Notes: generated from the sequence alone by a model not told the origin. Shown: positions 46,406-54,778, counted from the first letter of the stretch. The stretch: DNA of 64,000 bases from Brevibacterium sp. XM4083 (GCF_006489205.2 NZ_VFYR02000003.1:365462-429461), one strand, 5' to 3'. Numbers and translations: made by a program.

Positions 46406-47620
46406 ATGAGCAACAGGGCAATCAGCTACGCAGGTCCCGGCAAGGTCGAGGTCATCGACACCGAGTACCCGGAATTCGTCCTCAAGGACGGCCCCGGCGT
46501 CAATCCCGCCAACGTCGGCCGGAAGGTCGACCACGGCGTCATCCTCAAGACCGTCGCCACGAACATCTGCGGCTCCGACCAGCACATGGTCCGGGGCCGC
46601 ACGACTGCTCCCGAGGGTCTCGTCCTCGGTCACGAGATCACCGGTGAGGTCGTCGAGGTCGGTCGGGACGTCGAGTTCGTCAAGGTCGGCGACCTCGTCT
46701 CGGTGCCGTTCAACATCTCGTGCGGCCGCTGTCGGAACTGCAAGGAGGGCAAGACGGGAATCTGCCTCAACGTCAATCCCGACCGTCCCGGTTCGGCCTA
46801 CGGCTACGTCGACATGGGCGGCTGGGTCGGCGGGCAGGCCGAGTACGTCCTCGTCCCCTACGCGGACTGGAACGTCCTGAAGTTCCCGGACAAAGAGCAG
46901 GCGATGGAGAAGATCCTCGACCTCACGATGCTCTCGGACATCTTCCCCACCGGATTCCACGGCGCCGTCGGGGCGGGAGTGCAGGTCGGCTCGACCGTCT
47001 ACGTCGCAGGCGCCGGTCCCGTCGGTCTCGCGGCGGCCACCTCGGCGCTTCTCCTCGGTGCCGCCGTCGTCATCGTCGGCGACCTCAACGAGGACCGACT
47101 GGCGCAGGCGCGGAGCTTCGGCTGCGAGACGGTCGACGTCTCGAAGGGCGACCCGAAGGATCAGATCGAGCAGATCCTCGGTACCCCCGAGGTCGACTGC
47201 GGCATCGACGCCGTCGGCTTCGAAGCCCGCGGACACGGCAAGGACGCCGGACACGAAGCACCCGCGACCGTGCTCAACTCGCTCATGGACATCACGCGGG
47301 CCGGCGGCAGCCTCGGCATCCCCGGGCTCTACGTCACCGGTGATCCCGGCGCCGTCGACGAGGCGGCCAAGGAGGGCTCGCTGTCGATGCGCTTCGGTCT
47401 CGGATTCGCCAAGTCGCACGTCTTCGTCACCGGCCAGTGCCCGGTGATGAAGTACAACCGCGGCCTCATGCAGGCGATCCTCCACGACAAGGTCTCGATC
47501 GCGAAGAACGTCAATGCCACGGCGATCTCGCTCGAGGACGCCCCGCAGGGTTACGCCGACTTCGACTCGGGCGTCGCGAAGAAGTTCGTCCTCGACCCCC
47601 ACGGCCTCATCAGCGCGTGA
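46406..47620 (+). CDS. fdhA: Glutathione-independent formaldehyde dehydrogenase
   Basis: A 404-residue zinc MDR enzyme of the Pseudomonas putida formaldehyde dehydrogenase/dismutase type. Catalytic zinc: Cys55 (NICGSDQH), His76 (LGHEITGEVV). Structural zinc: Cys106, 109, 112 and 120 (SCGRCRNCKEGKTGIC). Cofactor loop: VAGAGPVGLAAATSALLLGA. The long region GIDAVGFEARGHGKDAGHE is characteristic of the subgroup that keeps NAD tightly bound. It would oxidise formaldehyde released during glycine betaine and dimethylglycine demethylation by the genes at 39-44.6 kb. GGAGG lies 7 bases before the ATG. Confidence 0.93.
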   Translation: MSNRAISYAGPGKVEVIDTEYPEFVLKDGPGVNPANVGRKVDHGVILKTVATNICGSDQHMVRGRTTAPEGLVLGHEITGEVVEVGRDVEFVKVGDLVSVPFNISCGRCRNCKEGKTGICLNVNPDRPGSAYGYVDMGGWVGGQAEYVLVPYADWNVLKFPDKEQAMEKILDLTMLSDIFPTGFHGAVGAGVQVGSTVYVAGAGPVGLAAATSALLLGAAVVIVGDLNEDRLAQARSFGCETVDVSKGDPKDQIEQILGTPEVDCGIDAVGFEARGHGKDAGHEAPATVLNSLMDITRAGGSLGIPGLYVTGDPGAVDEAAKEGSLSMRFGLGFAKSHVFVTGQCPVMKYNRGLMQAILHDKVSIAKNVNATAISLEDAPQGYADFDSGVAKKFVLDPHGLISA

Positions 47621-47706
47621 TGGGCTGAGGCCGCGCGAGCCGAAATTGTGCCCTGCGCGGCGAGCGCTGCACCGCGGTTCCGGGGCTCGCACGGCGAGCG
47701 CACGAA

Positions 47707-47753
47707 GAGGCCCGGTGGGCGAAGGAGAATCGCTCCTTCGCCCACCGGGCCTC
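47707..47753. terminator. Strong bidirectional hairpin terminator
   Basis: A perfect 21-bp stem (47707-47727 with 47733-47753) around the 5-base loop AATCG, between the convergent fdhA and luciferase-like monooxygenase genes. No T-run is needed for strong termination of this kind in GC-rich actinobacteria. Confidence 0.88.
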
Positions 47754-47853
47754 ACGCGCTCATCGACGTCGCCGCGTCTGCAGGCGGCACGTCACTGCGG
47801 TCCCCGGAGCGAAGTCGTCTCGGGCATCAACCCCACGCCAACCCTCACCCCGA

Positions 47854-48903
47854 TCACTTGAAGTTCGGCACGACCTCGTCGATGAAGAGCTGCAGCGAGG
47901 CCTTCTTCTCCTCGTGGCTGAGCGCATTGTCCGACCAGAAGCTGTACTCGTCGTAGCCGAGGTCCGCGTAGTGCCTGATCCGCTCGGTCACCTCGGCCGG
48001 GGTGCCGATCATCGCCGACCGGTGGAGGGACTCGAGTTCGAACTCGGGACGGTCGGCGAAGCGCTCCTCGGGGGTCGGGTCGAGGAAGCCGTCGACGGGG
48101 TCCTTCTTCCCGAACGCCCACGCGGAGAACGTGCGGTAGTACTTGTTGATGCCGGCGGCCCCGACCTTCCAGCCCTCCGGATCCTCCGGGGAGTGGAGGT
48201 AGGTGTGGCGCAGCACCATGATCTCCGGGCGCTTCTCGACCTCGGGGTGGGCGGCGAGGGCCGTCTCGAACTTGTTCATGAGGTCCTCGACCTCGCGGTC
48301 GTCCTTCATCAGCGGCGTGACCTGGACGTTGCAGCCGTTGGCGACGGCGAAGTCGTGGGTCTCGGGGCTGCGGGCGGCGAGCCAGATCGGCGGCGTCGGC
48401 TGCTGCACCGGTTTGGGCACCGCCGTCGAGACGGGGAACTGCCAGTGCTCGCCGTCGTGGGCGTAGTCGCCCTGGAGGAGAGCGCGCATCGCAGGCACGA
48501 GCTCGCGCAGGTACTCGCCGCCGTCGGCCGCGGGCATGCCGCCGGCCATCCGATCGAACTCGAACTGGTAGGCCCCGCGGGCGATGCCGACCTCGGCGCG
48601 CCCGCCGCTGATGACGTCGAGGAGCGCGACCTCACCGGCGGCGCGCAGCGGGTGCCAGAACGGGGCGATGATCGTGCCCGACCCCAACCGGATCGTCGAG
48701 GTCTGCGCGGCGAGTGCGGCGAGCTGCGGCATCGGGCTCGGCGAGGAGACGTACTCCATCGAGTGGTGTTCGCCGATCCACACCGTGCCGAAGCCTCCGG
48801 CCTCGGCGATCTTGACGAGTTCGACGAGGTTGGCCCAGTGCTGTTCGGGGCTGATCGAGTCGTCCCAGCGTTCCATGTGGAGGAAGAGCGAGAAGCGCAT
48901 CAT
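47854..48903 (-). CDS. Luciferase-like flavin-dependent monooxygenase (LLM)
   Basis: A 349-residue bacterial-luciferase-fold monooxygenase: FSLFLHMERWDDSISPEQHWANLVELVKIAEAGGFGTVWIGEHHSMEY at the N-terminus, then AALAAQTSTIRLGSGTIIAPFWHPLRAAGEVALLDVISGGRAEVGIARGAY, and PIWLAARSPETHDFAVANG. Such enzymes use reduced FMN from a separate reductase to hydroxylate or open rings, or to oxidise aldehydes and amines. The partner is probably the SnoaL-flavin reductase fusion at 53.6 kb. It ends the minus-strand run that begins with gntR at 53.5 kb. It resembles in type the oxygenase of pyridine ring cleavage, but no specific substrate can be read. Confidence 0.88.
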   Translation of the reverse strand: MMRFSLFLHMERWDDSISPEQHWANLVELVKIAEAGGFGTVWIGEHHSMEYVSSPSPMPQLAALAAQTSTIRLGSGTIIAPFWHPLRAAGEVALLDVISGGRAEVGIARGAYQFEFDRMAGGMPAADGGEYLRELVPAMRALLQGDYAHDGEHWQFPVSTAVPKPVQQPTPPIWLAARSPETHDFAVANGCNVQVTPLMKDDREVEDLMNKFETALAAHPEVEKRPEIMVLRHTYLHSPEDPEGWKVGAAGINKYYRTFSAWAFGKKDPVDGFLDPTPEERFADRPEFELESLHRSAMIGTPAEVTERIRHYADLGYDEYSFWSDNALSHEEKKASLQLFIDEVVPNFK

Positions 48904-49000
48904 CGGTCCTTTCCATCCGCCGGCGGTGCCTGGCGGATCTCTGCTCGTGGGGTGAGCGAGTGGTGTCGTTGTGGTGGTGAGTTCGCCGAGGCGGCCGTGC

Positions 49001-49063
49001 CACCCGCAGCCGGCCCCGGTCCACCCGCGGCAGGCCCAAGTCCGCCCGCGGCAGGCCCGGGGC
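49001..49063. repeat. Three 21-bp tandem repeats upstream of the LLM gene
   Basis: Units at 49001-49021, 49022-49042 and 49043-49063 are variants of CACCCGCGGCAGGCCCAAGT plus one base. They lie in the 176-base gap between the tautomerase stop and the LLM start, next to a GCCGAGGCGG motif (48985-48994). Confidence 0.65.
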
Positions 49064-49079
49064 CGCCGCGGTCAGCGGG

Positions 49080-49277
49080 TCAGCCGGAGGCTTCGCGTTC
49101 GGCGATCGTCGTGTTCGACCGCGACCAGAGCTCCTTGTCGACTTCGCGCACGATCACTGTGATGTTCTCGTCCGCGGCGCCCGTGGTGCGGGCGGCGACG
49201 TCGTGGACGCCGGCGATGAGGGCGCGCAGCTGCTCGGGCGTGCGGCCTCGGCCGATCGAGATGTCGATGAGCGGCAT
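49080..49277 (-). CDS. 4-oxalocrotonate tautomerase family protein
   Basis: A 65-residue tautomerase. The initiator Met is followed by Pro (MPLIDISIGRGRTPEQLRAL), the catalytic N-terminal proline after Met removal; an Arg at about 12 and the C-terminal ENITVIVREVDKELW match the family. It would tautomerise an enol or dienol intermediate. It starts four bases after the aldehyde dehydrogenase stop. Small size makes it easy to miss, but family match and position are convincing. Confidence 0.88.
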   Translation of the reverse strand: MPLIDISIGRGRTPEQLRALIAGVHDVAARTTGAADENITVIVREVDKELWSRSNTTIAEREASG

Positions 49278-49281
49278 GTCC

Positions 49282-50763
49282 TCACCTTCCCAGCACGAAG
49301 GGATCGGCGACCGGGCCTTCGTCCGTGTTGATCCAGATGCTCTTGAGTCGGGTGTACTCGTGCATCGACTCGATGCCGTGCTCGATGCCCACCCCGGAGT
49401 TCTTGAATCCCTGTCGCGGCGACATCGGCGACATCGCGCGGTACATGTTGATCCAGATCGTGCCGGCCTCGAGCTGCTGGGACATCCGCATGCTGCGGGC
49501 GAGGTTCTGGGTCCACACCCCGGCGGCGAGCCCGTAGTCGGTGTCGTTGGCGAGCTCGAGGACCTCCTCCTCGGTGTCGAAGGGCATGACCGCGGCGACG
49601 GGTCCGAAGATCTCCTCCTGGACGACGCGCATGTCGTTCGTCGTGTCCGTGAGCACGGTGGGCTGGAAGAAGTAGCCGGGGAGGTCGACGTCGGGACGGT
49701 CCCCGCCGTAGGCGATCCGTCCGCCCTCCGAGACGCCGAGGTCGACGTACTCCTTGACCTTGCCGAGCTGTGCTTCGAAGGCCAGCGGCCCGAGTTCGGT
49801 CTCCGGGGCCATCGGGTCGCCGATGACGATGGAGGCGGCCCGGGCGGTGACCTTCTCGAGCAGCTCATCGTAGATCCCGCGCTGCGCGAAGACCCGGGAC
49901 CCGGCGATGCACGTCTGCCCGGCTGCCGCGAAGATGCCGGCGATGACGCCCATCGCGGCATTCGAGACGTCGGCGTCGTCGAAGACGATGTTCGGGCTCT
50001 TCCCGCCCAGCTCGAGGGTCGAGCCGATGAACCGGCCTGCAGTCGCCGAGGCGATGGCTGCGCCGGTGCGGGTCGATCCGGTGAAGGAGATCTTCGCGAG
50101 CTTCGGGTTGTCGACGAGCGCCTGCCCCGCCTCGGCACCGAGACCGGTGACGACGTTGACGACACCGGCGGGGAACCCGGCCTCATCGGCGAGCTCGGCC
50201 AGGCGCAGGATCGTCCGCGAGGTGTATTCGCTCGGTTTGATCACCGCGGTGTTGCCGGCAGCCAGTGCCGGTGCGAGCTTCGAGAGCGTCAGCGTCATCG
50301 GCGAGTTCCACGGGGTGATGAGCCCGACGACGCCGAGCGCCTCCCGCTGCGTGAAGTTGATGACCTCGGGCGAGTTCGTCGGGATCTGCGACCCCTGCAC
50401 CTTGTCGGCGAGTCCGCCGAAGTAGTAGAGGTATTCGGGCAGCCCGGCGAGCTGGCCGACCATCTCCCGCAGGAGCTTGCCGTTGTCCTGGCTCTCGAGC
50501 CGCGCGAGCTCGTCGGCGTTCTCCGTGATGAGATCGCCGAACCGTCGCAGCAGGTGCCCCCGCTGGGTCGGCGTCATCCGCCGCCAGATCCGTGAGGAGA
50601 AGGCCTGCGCGGCGGCATCGACGGCCCGGTCGACATCGGCCGCCGTGCCGCGGGCGAATTCGTAGAGGGTCTCCAGCGTCGCCGGGTTCGTGCTCGTGAG
50701 GTAGCCGCCGTCGGCCGGGGCGCTGTGCTCCCCGCCGATGAAGTGGTCGAGTCGCAGCGTCAT
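49282..50763 (-). CDS. Aldehyde dehydrogenase
   Basis: A 493-residue NAD(P)-dependent ALDH. Catalytic Cys285 is in AAGQTCIAGSRVF, general base Glu251 in TLELGGKSPNIVF, Asn153 in TPWNSPM, and Lys176 in VIKPSEYT. It would oxidise a (semi)aldehyde arising from ring opening, analogous to hydroxymuconic-semialdehyde or succinic-semialdehyde dehydrogenases. Its start overlaps the hydrolase stop by four bases (50760-50763). Divergence from housekeeping ALDHs cannot be judged by eye. Confidence 0.93.
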   Translation of the reverse strand: MTLRLDHFIGGEHSAPADGGYLTSTNPATLETLYEFARGTAADVDRAVDAAAQAFSSRIWRRMTPTQRGHLLRRFGDLITENADELARLESQDNGKLLREMVGQLAGLPEYLYYFGGLADKVQGSQIPTNSPEVINFTQREALGVVGLITPWNSPMTLTLSKLAPALAAGNTAVIKPSEYTSRTILRLAELADEAGFPAGVVNVVTGLGAEAGQALVDNPKLAKISFTGSTRTGAAIASATAGRFIGSTLELGGKSPNIVFDDADVSNAAMGVIAGIFAAAGQTCIAGSRVFAQRGIYDELLEKVTARAASIVIGDPMAPETELGPLAFEAQLGKVKEYVDLGVSEGGRIAYGGDRPDVDLPGYFFQPTVLTDTTNDMRVVQEEIFGPVAAVMPFDTEEEVLELANDTDYGLAAGVWTQNLARSMRMSQQLEAGTIWINMYRAMSPMSPRQGFKNSGVGIEHGIESMHEYTRLKSIWINTDEGPVADPFVLGR

Positions 50764-51617
50764 CGCTGACTCCTTTCGCTGTGGTCGTGGGCAACGGCAG
50801 TGTGGTCGTGGTCAACTGGGCTGCCGCCTTGGGCAACGGGACTGTCGTCGTCGAGGACAGCATCCAGATCCGTGGGAACAGCACTGTCGTCGATGAGCGC
50901 GCCCACCCGGCGGGCGAGCGTCTCGGGATGGGTGACGGGAAGCATGTGGCGGGCACCCGGAATGATGACCACCTCGGCGCCGGTGATGAGCGCGCCGAGG
51001 CGACGGCTCATATCCGGTGTCGACCCGGGGTCCCTCTCCCCGGTGATCGCCAGGGTCGGGGCGGTGATCGCCGGCAGCCGCGGGGCGATCGCCCGGTCGC
51101 CGGTGGCGAACACCGCATACGCGTGCCGATAGGAGTCGGGGTCGTTGGCGAGCAGGACCGTCCGCGTCTCCTCCCGCCAGTCCGTGGTCTCCGGGCTCTC
51201 CCCGGCGGGGAACCAGCGGTCGAGCGCACGTTCCATGCTGCCCGTGAAGTCCTCGTACGCACCGTCGAGGCGGGCCCGGACCGCGGCGGCCTCGTCATCG
51301 GTGCGCGCGGCCACGGAGCTCACGCACGTCAGGGTGCGGACGCGTCCGGGCAGCGTCGCCGCCAGCTGCTGGGCGATGAGCGAGCCGAGGGAGAATCCGA
51401 CGAGATGGACGGGTCCGGCGGGCATGCGCGCGGCGATGTCGCCGGCCATGTCCTCCAGGGTCGTCGCCTCGGTCAGCGGCGGCTGGCTGCCGTGCCCGGG
51501 CAGATCGAGGGCGACCGTCGGACGGTCGAGGCGGTCCTCGACGCGCGCCCACACGGTCCGGTCGAGGCCGACCCCGTGCAGGAGCACGACGGGGGTGCCC
51601 GCATCCTCAGCCATCAT
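50760..51617 (-). CDS. Alpha/beta hydrolase
   Basis: A 285-residue alpha/beta-hydrolase: oxyanion region VVLLHGVGLDRTVWARV, nucleophile elbow GFSLGS (Ser), acid ITGERDPGSTPD and His in IPGARHMLPVTHPE. Such enzymes hydrolyse C-C bonds, enol-lactones, esters or amides in ring-cleavage pathways. The last 35 residues are Asp/His-rich and low complexity. ATGATG at 51617/51614 has no clear ribosome site; it lies 8 bases after the preceding stop and probably depends on coupling. Confidence 0.85.
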   Translation of the reverse strand: MMAEDAGTPVVLLHGVGLDRTVWARVEDRLDRPTVALDLPGHGSQPPLTEATTLEDMAGDIAARMPAGPVHLVGFSLGSLIAQQLAATLPGRVRTLTCVSSVAARTDDEAAAVRARLDGAYEDFTGSMERALDRWFPAGESPETTDWREETRTVLLANDPDSYRHAYAVFATGDRAIAPRLPAITAPTLAITGERDPGSTPDMSRRLGALITGAEVVIIPGARHMLPVTHPETLARRVGALIDDSAVPTDLDAVLDDDSPVAQGGSPVDHDHTAVAHDHSERSQR

Positions 51618-51625
51618 CGCGCCGA

Positions 51626-52177
51626 CTACTTGTCCGCCGAGAGCGGGGCGAGCCGCTCCTGCGGCCGTCCGCCCGTGGCACCGGCGAGCGCGACGAGGAT
51701 CTCGTCGGCGTGCGGGGCGTCGGAGACCCGCCATTCGAAGGTCTGGTGGTGTGAGCGGATCGTCGCATCCGTGAAGTGCTTGAGCGGGATGTCGAAGATC
51801 GCTCCTGCGTCCGCGCGCTTCTCGACGGCGGGCAGCAGGGTGCTCGCCGAGGCGGCCCTGCGGAAGTGGTCACCGAACTTCAGCGTGTGGATGAGGGCAG
51901 AGCCGTGCTCGATCTCGCCGTCGAGTCCGACGATCGCCGCCTTCCCGTACGCTTCGAGCTCACCGCCGAGGGCCTCCATGACGCGGGGAGCGAGCAGGGC
52001 GCCGAGGTCGCTGGCCGTGGCGTCGATGCCGGGCCCGAGGTCGTCGACGAAGCCCTGCCCTGCCCACGGGTTCTCGATGACCGCGGCGACGGCGGCGACG
52101 CGGGTGATCGGGTTGACGTCGCGTCCGCCCTCGGTGAGCACGTCTTCGACGACGGTGGTGATCTTGCGAACCTTCAT
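51626..52177 (-). CDS. Amino acid synthesis family protein (DUF1185), second copy
   Basis: A 183-residue protein starting at MKVRKITTVVEDVLTEGGRD, with AAVIENPWAGQG, KAAIVGLDGEIEHGSALIHTLKFGDHFR, PLKHFTDATIRSHHQTFEWRVSDAPHADEILVALA. These blocks match the amino acid synthesis (AmiS/DUF1185) family, whose biochemical role is not established. The conserved HG-ALIHT-FG and SHHQ-type segments could bind substrate or metal. AAAGGA precedes the ATG. It overlaps the paralogue upstream by four bases (52174-52177), suggesting a heteromeric complex. Confidence 0.8.
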   Translation of the reverse strand: MKVRKITTVVEDVLTEGGRDVNPITRVAAVAAVIENPWAGQGFVDDLGPGIDATASDLGALLAPRVMEALGGELEAYGKAAIVGLDGEIEHGSALIHTLKFGDHFRRAASASTLLPAVEKRADAGAIFDIPLKHFTDATIRSHHQTFEWRVSDAPHADEILVALAGATGGRPQERLAPLSADK

Positions 52178-52827
52178 GAGATGAGTCCTTTCAGGATGTC
52201 GGTGGTCACGGCGCCGTCGGTGCGACGGTCGCCGATGCGGGCGAAGGGCCGGGGCCCGTTCGAGGCCGCGGCGATCACGCAGATCTCGTCGGCGTGAGGG
52301 GCGTCGGGGAGATTGACCTCGATCGACTGGTAGTGGTCGCGTGAGGTCGCGTGGGTCTTGTGCCACAGGGGCACGCGGATCGTCGTCCCGGCTGGTCCGC
52401 GGCCGTCGGCGAAGCAGAGCACCGAGGTGCCGGCGAGGAGCTCGCGCATGATGTTGCCGAAGTACGGGGTGTGGATGAGGGCGCCGGCGTGTTCGAGCTC
52501 CCCGCCCGTGCCGACGACCGCACCCTTCCCGAAGGCCTCGACCGCCTCGGCGGATCCGATGGCCGCCAGCAGACGGTCAGTGAGCACCTTCGCGAGCACC
52601 GGCGCGAGCTCCTGCGTCGCGGCGGCGAGGTCGGCCGCGGGTCCCTCCCCGATCCACGGGTTGGGGACGACGGCGACGGCGGCCGCCTGGACGAGCGGGC
52701 GGTCGAGGTCGGTGCCGGCCTCGGAGAGGATCTCCTCGCGGTGGACGGTGAGAGAGCGCACGCCGAGGCGGCGGGCGAGTTCGTCGAACGACGCAGGCAG
52801 GCGCTCGGTCGGGGCTGCCGCGCTCAC
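52174..52827 (-). CDS. Amino acid synthesis family protein (DUF1185), first copy
   Basis: A 217-residue paralogue of the next gene: SLTVHREEILSEAGTDLDRP, AVVPNPWIGEG, GKGAVVGTGGELEHAGALIHTPYFGNIMRELL, PLWHKTHATSRDHYQSIEVNLPDAPHADEICVIAAASNG. It has an extra N-terminal stretch of about 20 residues. GTG start overlaps the gntR stop (GTGA, 52824-52827). Two overlapping divergent members in one operon probably form the two subunits of one enzyme in the pathway; the reaction is unknown. Confidence 0.8.
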   Translation of the reverse strand: MSAAAPTERLPASFDELARRLGVRSLTVHREEILSEAGTDLDRPLVQAAAVAVVPNPWIGEGPAADLAAATQELAPVLAKVLTDRLLAAIGSAEAVEAFGKGAVVGTGGELEHAGALIHTPYFGNIMRELLAGTSVLCFADGRGPAGTTIRVPLWHKTHATSRDHYQSIEVNLPDAPHADEICVIAAASNGPRPFARIGDRRTDGAVTTDILKGLIS

Positions 52828-53522
52828 TGTGCCTCCTCGGTGCCGGCTCCGGCGGTCTGCCGGTCCTGTTCGGTCAGGGAGAGCAGGGCCGCGCGGGAGG
52901 AGGCGCTGACGTGTTCGCGCATCGCGATCTCCGCGCCGATGGCATCCTTGTTCTCGATCGCGTCGATGACGGCATGGTGTTCGCCGACCGATTCGCTCAG
53001 CCGGCCCGGCCGCTGCACGGCCTGGAGGACGATGCGGTGGTAGGCGAGCTGGTGCATGAGGCGCTCGTAGGTCTCGGTGAGCTTGCGGTTGTCGGCTCCG
53101 CGGACGAGCGCCCAGTGGAATTCGTGGACGAGCCGGGCGTAGGTCTCGGCGTCCTCGGCCAGCGCCGCGGCGTCGGAGGCATCGGAGTTGTCCTTGAGCA
53201 TCGCGAGCTCGGGGATCGCCCCCCGCTTGGCGAAGAGGTTCGCGGCGAGGCCCTCGAGGGACTCCTTGAGCTGGAAGAGCTCGACGATCTCCCGGCGCTT
53301 GGGCTGGCGGAGGAACGTCCCGACCCGGGGGCGGATCTCGACGAGGCCCTCGCGCTCGAGCTGCTTGAAGGCCTCGCGGACCGGGGTGCGGCTGACGCCG
53401 AAGGATTCGGCGAGCGTCGATTCGGGGATCATGTCACCCGGCTCGTACCCGTCGCTGAGGATGAGCGTGCGGACCCGGTCGAGGAACGATTCGGTCTGTG
53501 CGTCGCTGGAGATCTGTTGCAT
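52824..53522 (-). CDS. GntR-family regulator, FCD subfamily
   Basis: A 232-residue FCD regulator. HTH: VRTLILSDGYEPGDMIPESTLAESFGVSRTPVREAFKQLEREGLVEIRP; FCD domain: ARLVHEFHWALVRGADN, VGEHHAVIDAIENKD, MREHVSASSRAAL. The ATG at 53522 lies inside a TTGCATACAA palindrome, so it probably represses its own operon (DUF1185 pair, hydrolase, ALDH, tautomerase, LLM) and the divergent reductase. First gene of a seven-gene, mostly overlapping run. Confidence 0.88.
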   Translation of the reverse strand: MQQISSDAQTESFLDRVRTLILSDGYEPGDMIPESTLAESFGVSRTPVREAFKQLEREGLVEIRPRVGTFLRQPKRREIVELFQLKESLEGLAANLFAKRGAIPELAMLKDNSDASDAAALAEDAETYARLVHEFHWALVRGADNRKLTETYERLMHQLAYHRIVLQAVQRPGRLSESVGEHHAVIDAIENKDAIGAEIAMREHVSASSRAALLSLTEQDRQTAGAGTEEAQ

Positions 53523-53545
53523 ACAAGAAATCTACTTGCATACAT
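53517..53545. promoter_or_regulatory. Paired GntR operators at the gntR start
   Basis: TTGCATACAA (53517-53526), which includes the gntR start codon, and TTGCATACAT (53536-53545) have centres 19 bases apart. A third, inverted half-site GTATGCAA (53637-53644) covers the start of the divergent gene. All match the element found upstream of ggt and near gntR at 7.1 kb. Confidence 0.65.
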
Positions 53546-53601
53546 GCGAGCATGTCAACAGCATGGTTGAAACCTTGATTTCACTGAGTTTCCCGAATCT
53601 G

Positions 53602-53644
53602 TTGACGGATGCATGGTGGCCAATCTATGGTCTCTGGTATGCAA
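53602..53644 (+). promoter_or_regulatory. Leaderless promoter and operator of the flavin reductase fusion
   Basis: A -35 TTGACG (53602-53607) and a -10-like CTATGG (53625-53630) with a 17-base spacer place the transcript start close to ATG 53639. No ribosome site precedes that ATG, consistent with leaderless mRNA. GTATGCAA (53637-53644) overlaps the start and is the reverse of the GntR element. Confidence 0.55.
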
Positions 53645-54613
53645 GAAACACAGAATGCCGCCCTCAGTGGTGTGAAGAAGACCATCAGCGACGCGTGGCA
53701 CGCCGTCTGGGACACCGATGACCTCGACGCCTTCGACGCCCTCGTCACCGACGACTACGTCCGCGTCTCGACGAATTCCGGACAGGAGAAGGACGCCGCC
53801 GCGATCAAGGAGGAGATCGGCGAGATCCGCGCCGCGTTCCCCGATCTCACGACGACGATCGACCACATCCTCATCGAAGGCGACGAGGGTGCGATCTACT
53901 GGCGCTCCGTCGGCACGTTCACCGAGCCGATGGGCGACATCCCGCCGACCGGGCAGCAGGTGACGACCCACGGCTCGAACCTCATCACCCTCGACGGCGA
54001 TCGGATCGCACGGGAGACGGTGACCTGGGATGCCCACGAGCTGCTGGCCGACCTCGGACTGAAGTCGCTGTCCTCGGCGTTCGAGGTCGCCCCCGACGAC
54101 GTCGTCACCGCCGATCTCACGGGCAGTCCGACGAAGGATTCGCTCAAGGCCTTCAACCGGCAGTTCATCACCGGCGTCACCGTGGTGACGACGACCGACG
54201 ACGAGGGCAGGCCCCGCGGCCTCGCCGTCAACTCCTACAACTCCGTCTCCCTCGACCCGCCGCTCGTCCTCGTCTGCGTGCAGAAGACCTCGTCGACGTA
54301 TCCGGCGCTGTTCCGTTCGACGCACATGGGCATCAACATCATGAGCCGCAACCAGCGGGACACGATCGGCGTCTTCGCCTCGAAGGCCCCCGACAAGTTC
54401 GCCACCCTCGACTGGCATCCCGCCGCCGGCGGCTCGCCGCTCATCGACGGCTCATCGGCCTCGATCGAGGTCGAGATCAAGGAGCGGTTCCAGGCGCTCA
54501 CCCACACCGTCTTCATCGGCCGGGTCAAGAGCGCCGAGACCTCGGAGGACTCCCCGATGATCTACAAGGCGGGCAGGTTCTTCGACAGCGAGGACCTCAC
54601 GTCCCTCGACTGA
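53639..54613 (+). CDS. SnoaL-like domain fused to a flavin reductase
   Basis: A 324-residue two-domain protein. Residues about 1-125 form a SnoaL/NTF2-like domain (SDAWHAVWDTDDLDAFDALVTDDYVRV, IYWRSVGTFTEPMGDIPPTGQQVTTHG, IARETVTWD). Residues about 150-320 form an FMN-binding split-barrel flavin reductase (FNRQFITGVTVVTTTDDEGRPRGLAVNSYNSVSLDPPLVLVC, TYPALFRSTHMGINIMSRNQ, HTVFIGRVKSAE). It should supply reduced flavin to the luciferase-like monooxygenase; the fused SnoaL domain is unusual and might shape or hydrolyse a product. Divergent from gntR and sharing its operators. Confidence 0.83.
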   Translation: MQETQNAALSGVKKTISDAWHAVWDTDDLDAFDALVTDDYVRVSTNSGQEKDAAAIKEEIGEIRAAFPDLTTTIDHILIEGDEGAIYWRSVGTFTEPMGDIPPTGQQVTTHGSNLITLDGDRIARETVTWDAHELLADLGLKSLSSAFEVAPDDVVTADLTGSPTKDSLKAFNRQFITGVTVVTTTDDEGRPRGLAVNSYNSVSLDPPLVLVCVQKTSSTYPALFRSTHMGINIMSRNQRDTIGVFASKAPDKFATLDWHPAAGGSPLIDGSSASIEVEIKERFQALTHTVFIGRVKSAETSEDSPMIYKAGRFFDSEDLTSLD

Positions 54614-54778
54614 GCCATCCCGACCGCCGTCCCCACCGGTCGAGTGCCCCATCCGACACCGGAGTCCCCGCCAGCACCCCCTTACCCGCTCCCCTGAGCA
54701 CCGCAGCTCCACCAGCACCACCCGCAGACCGATCACCGAAGTCCCGAAGAACTGACTCACAAGGAAGTGGAGTTCGCC

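Noticed and set aside
47914..50595. 893-codon open frame on the plus strand opposite the LLM, tautomerase and aldehyde dehydrogenase genes
   Set aside because: Arg/Glu/Val/Gly-rich translation with no motif; it is the antisense of well-supported genes and arises from high GC in third positions.
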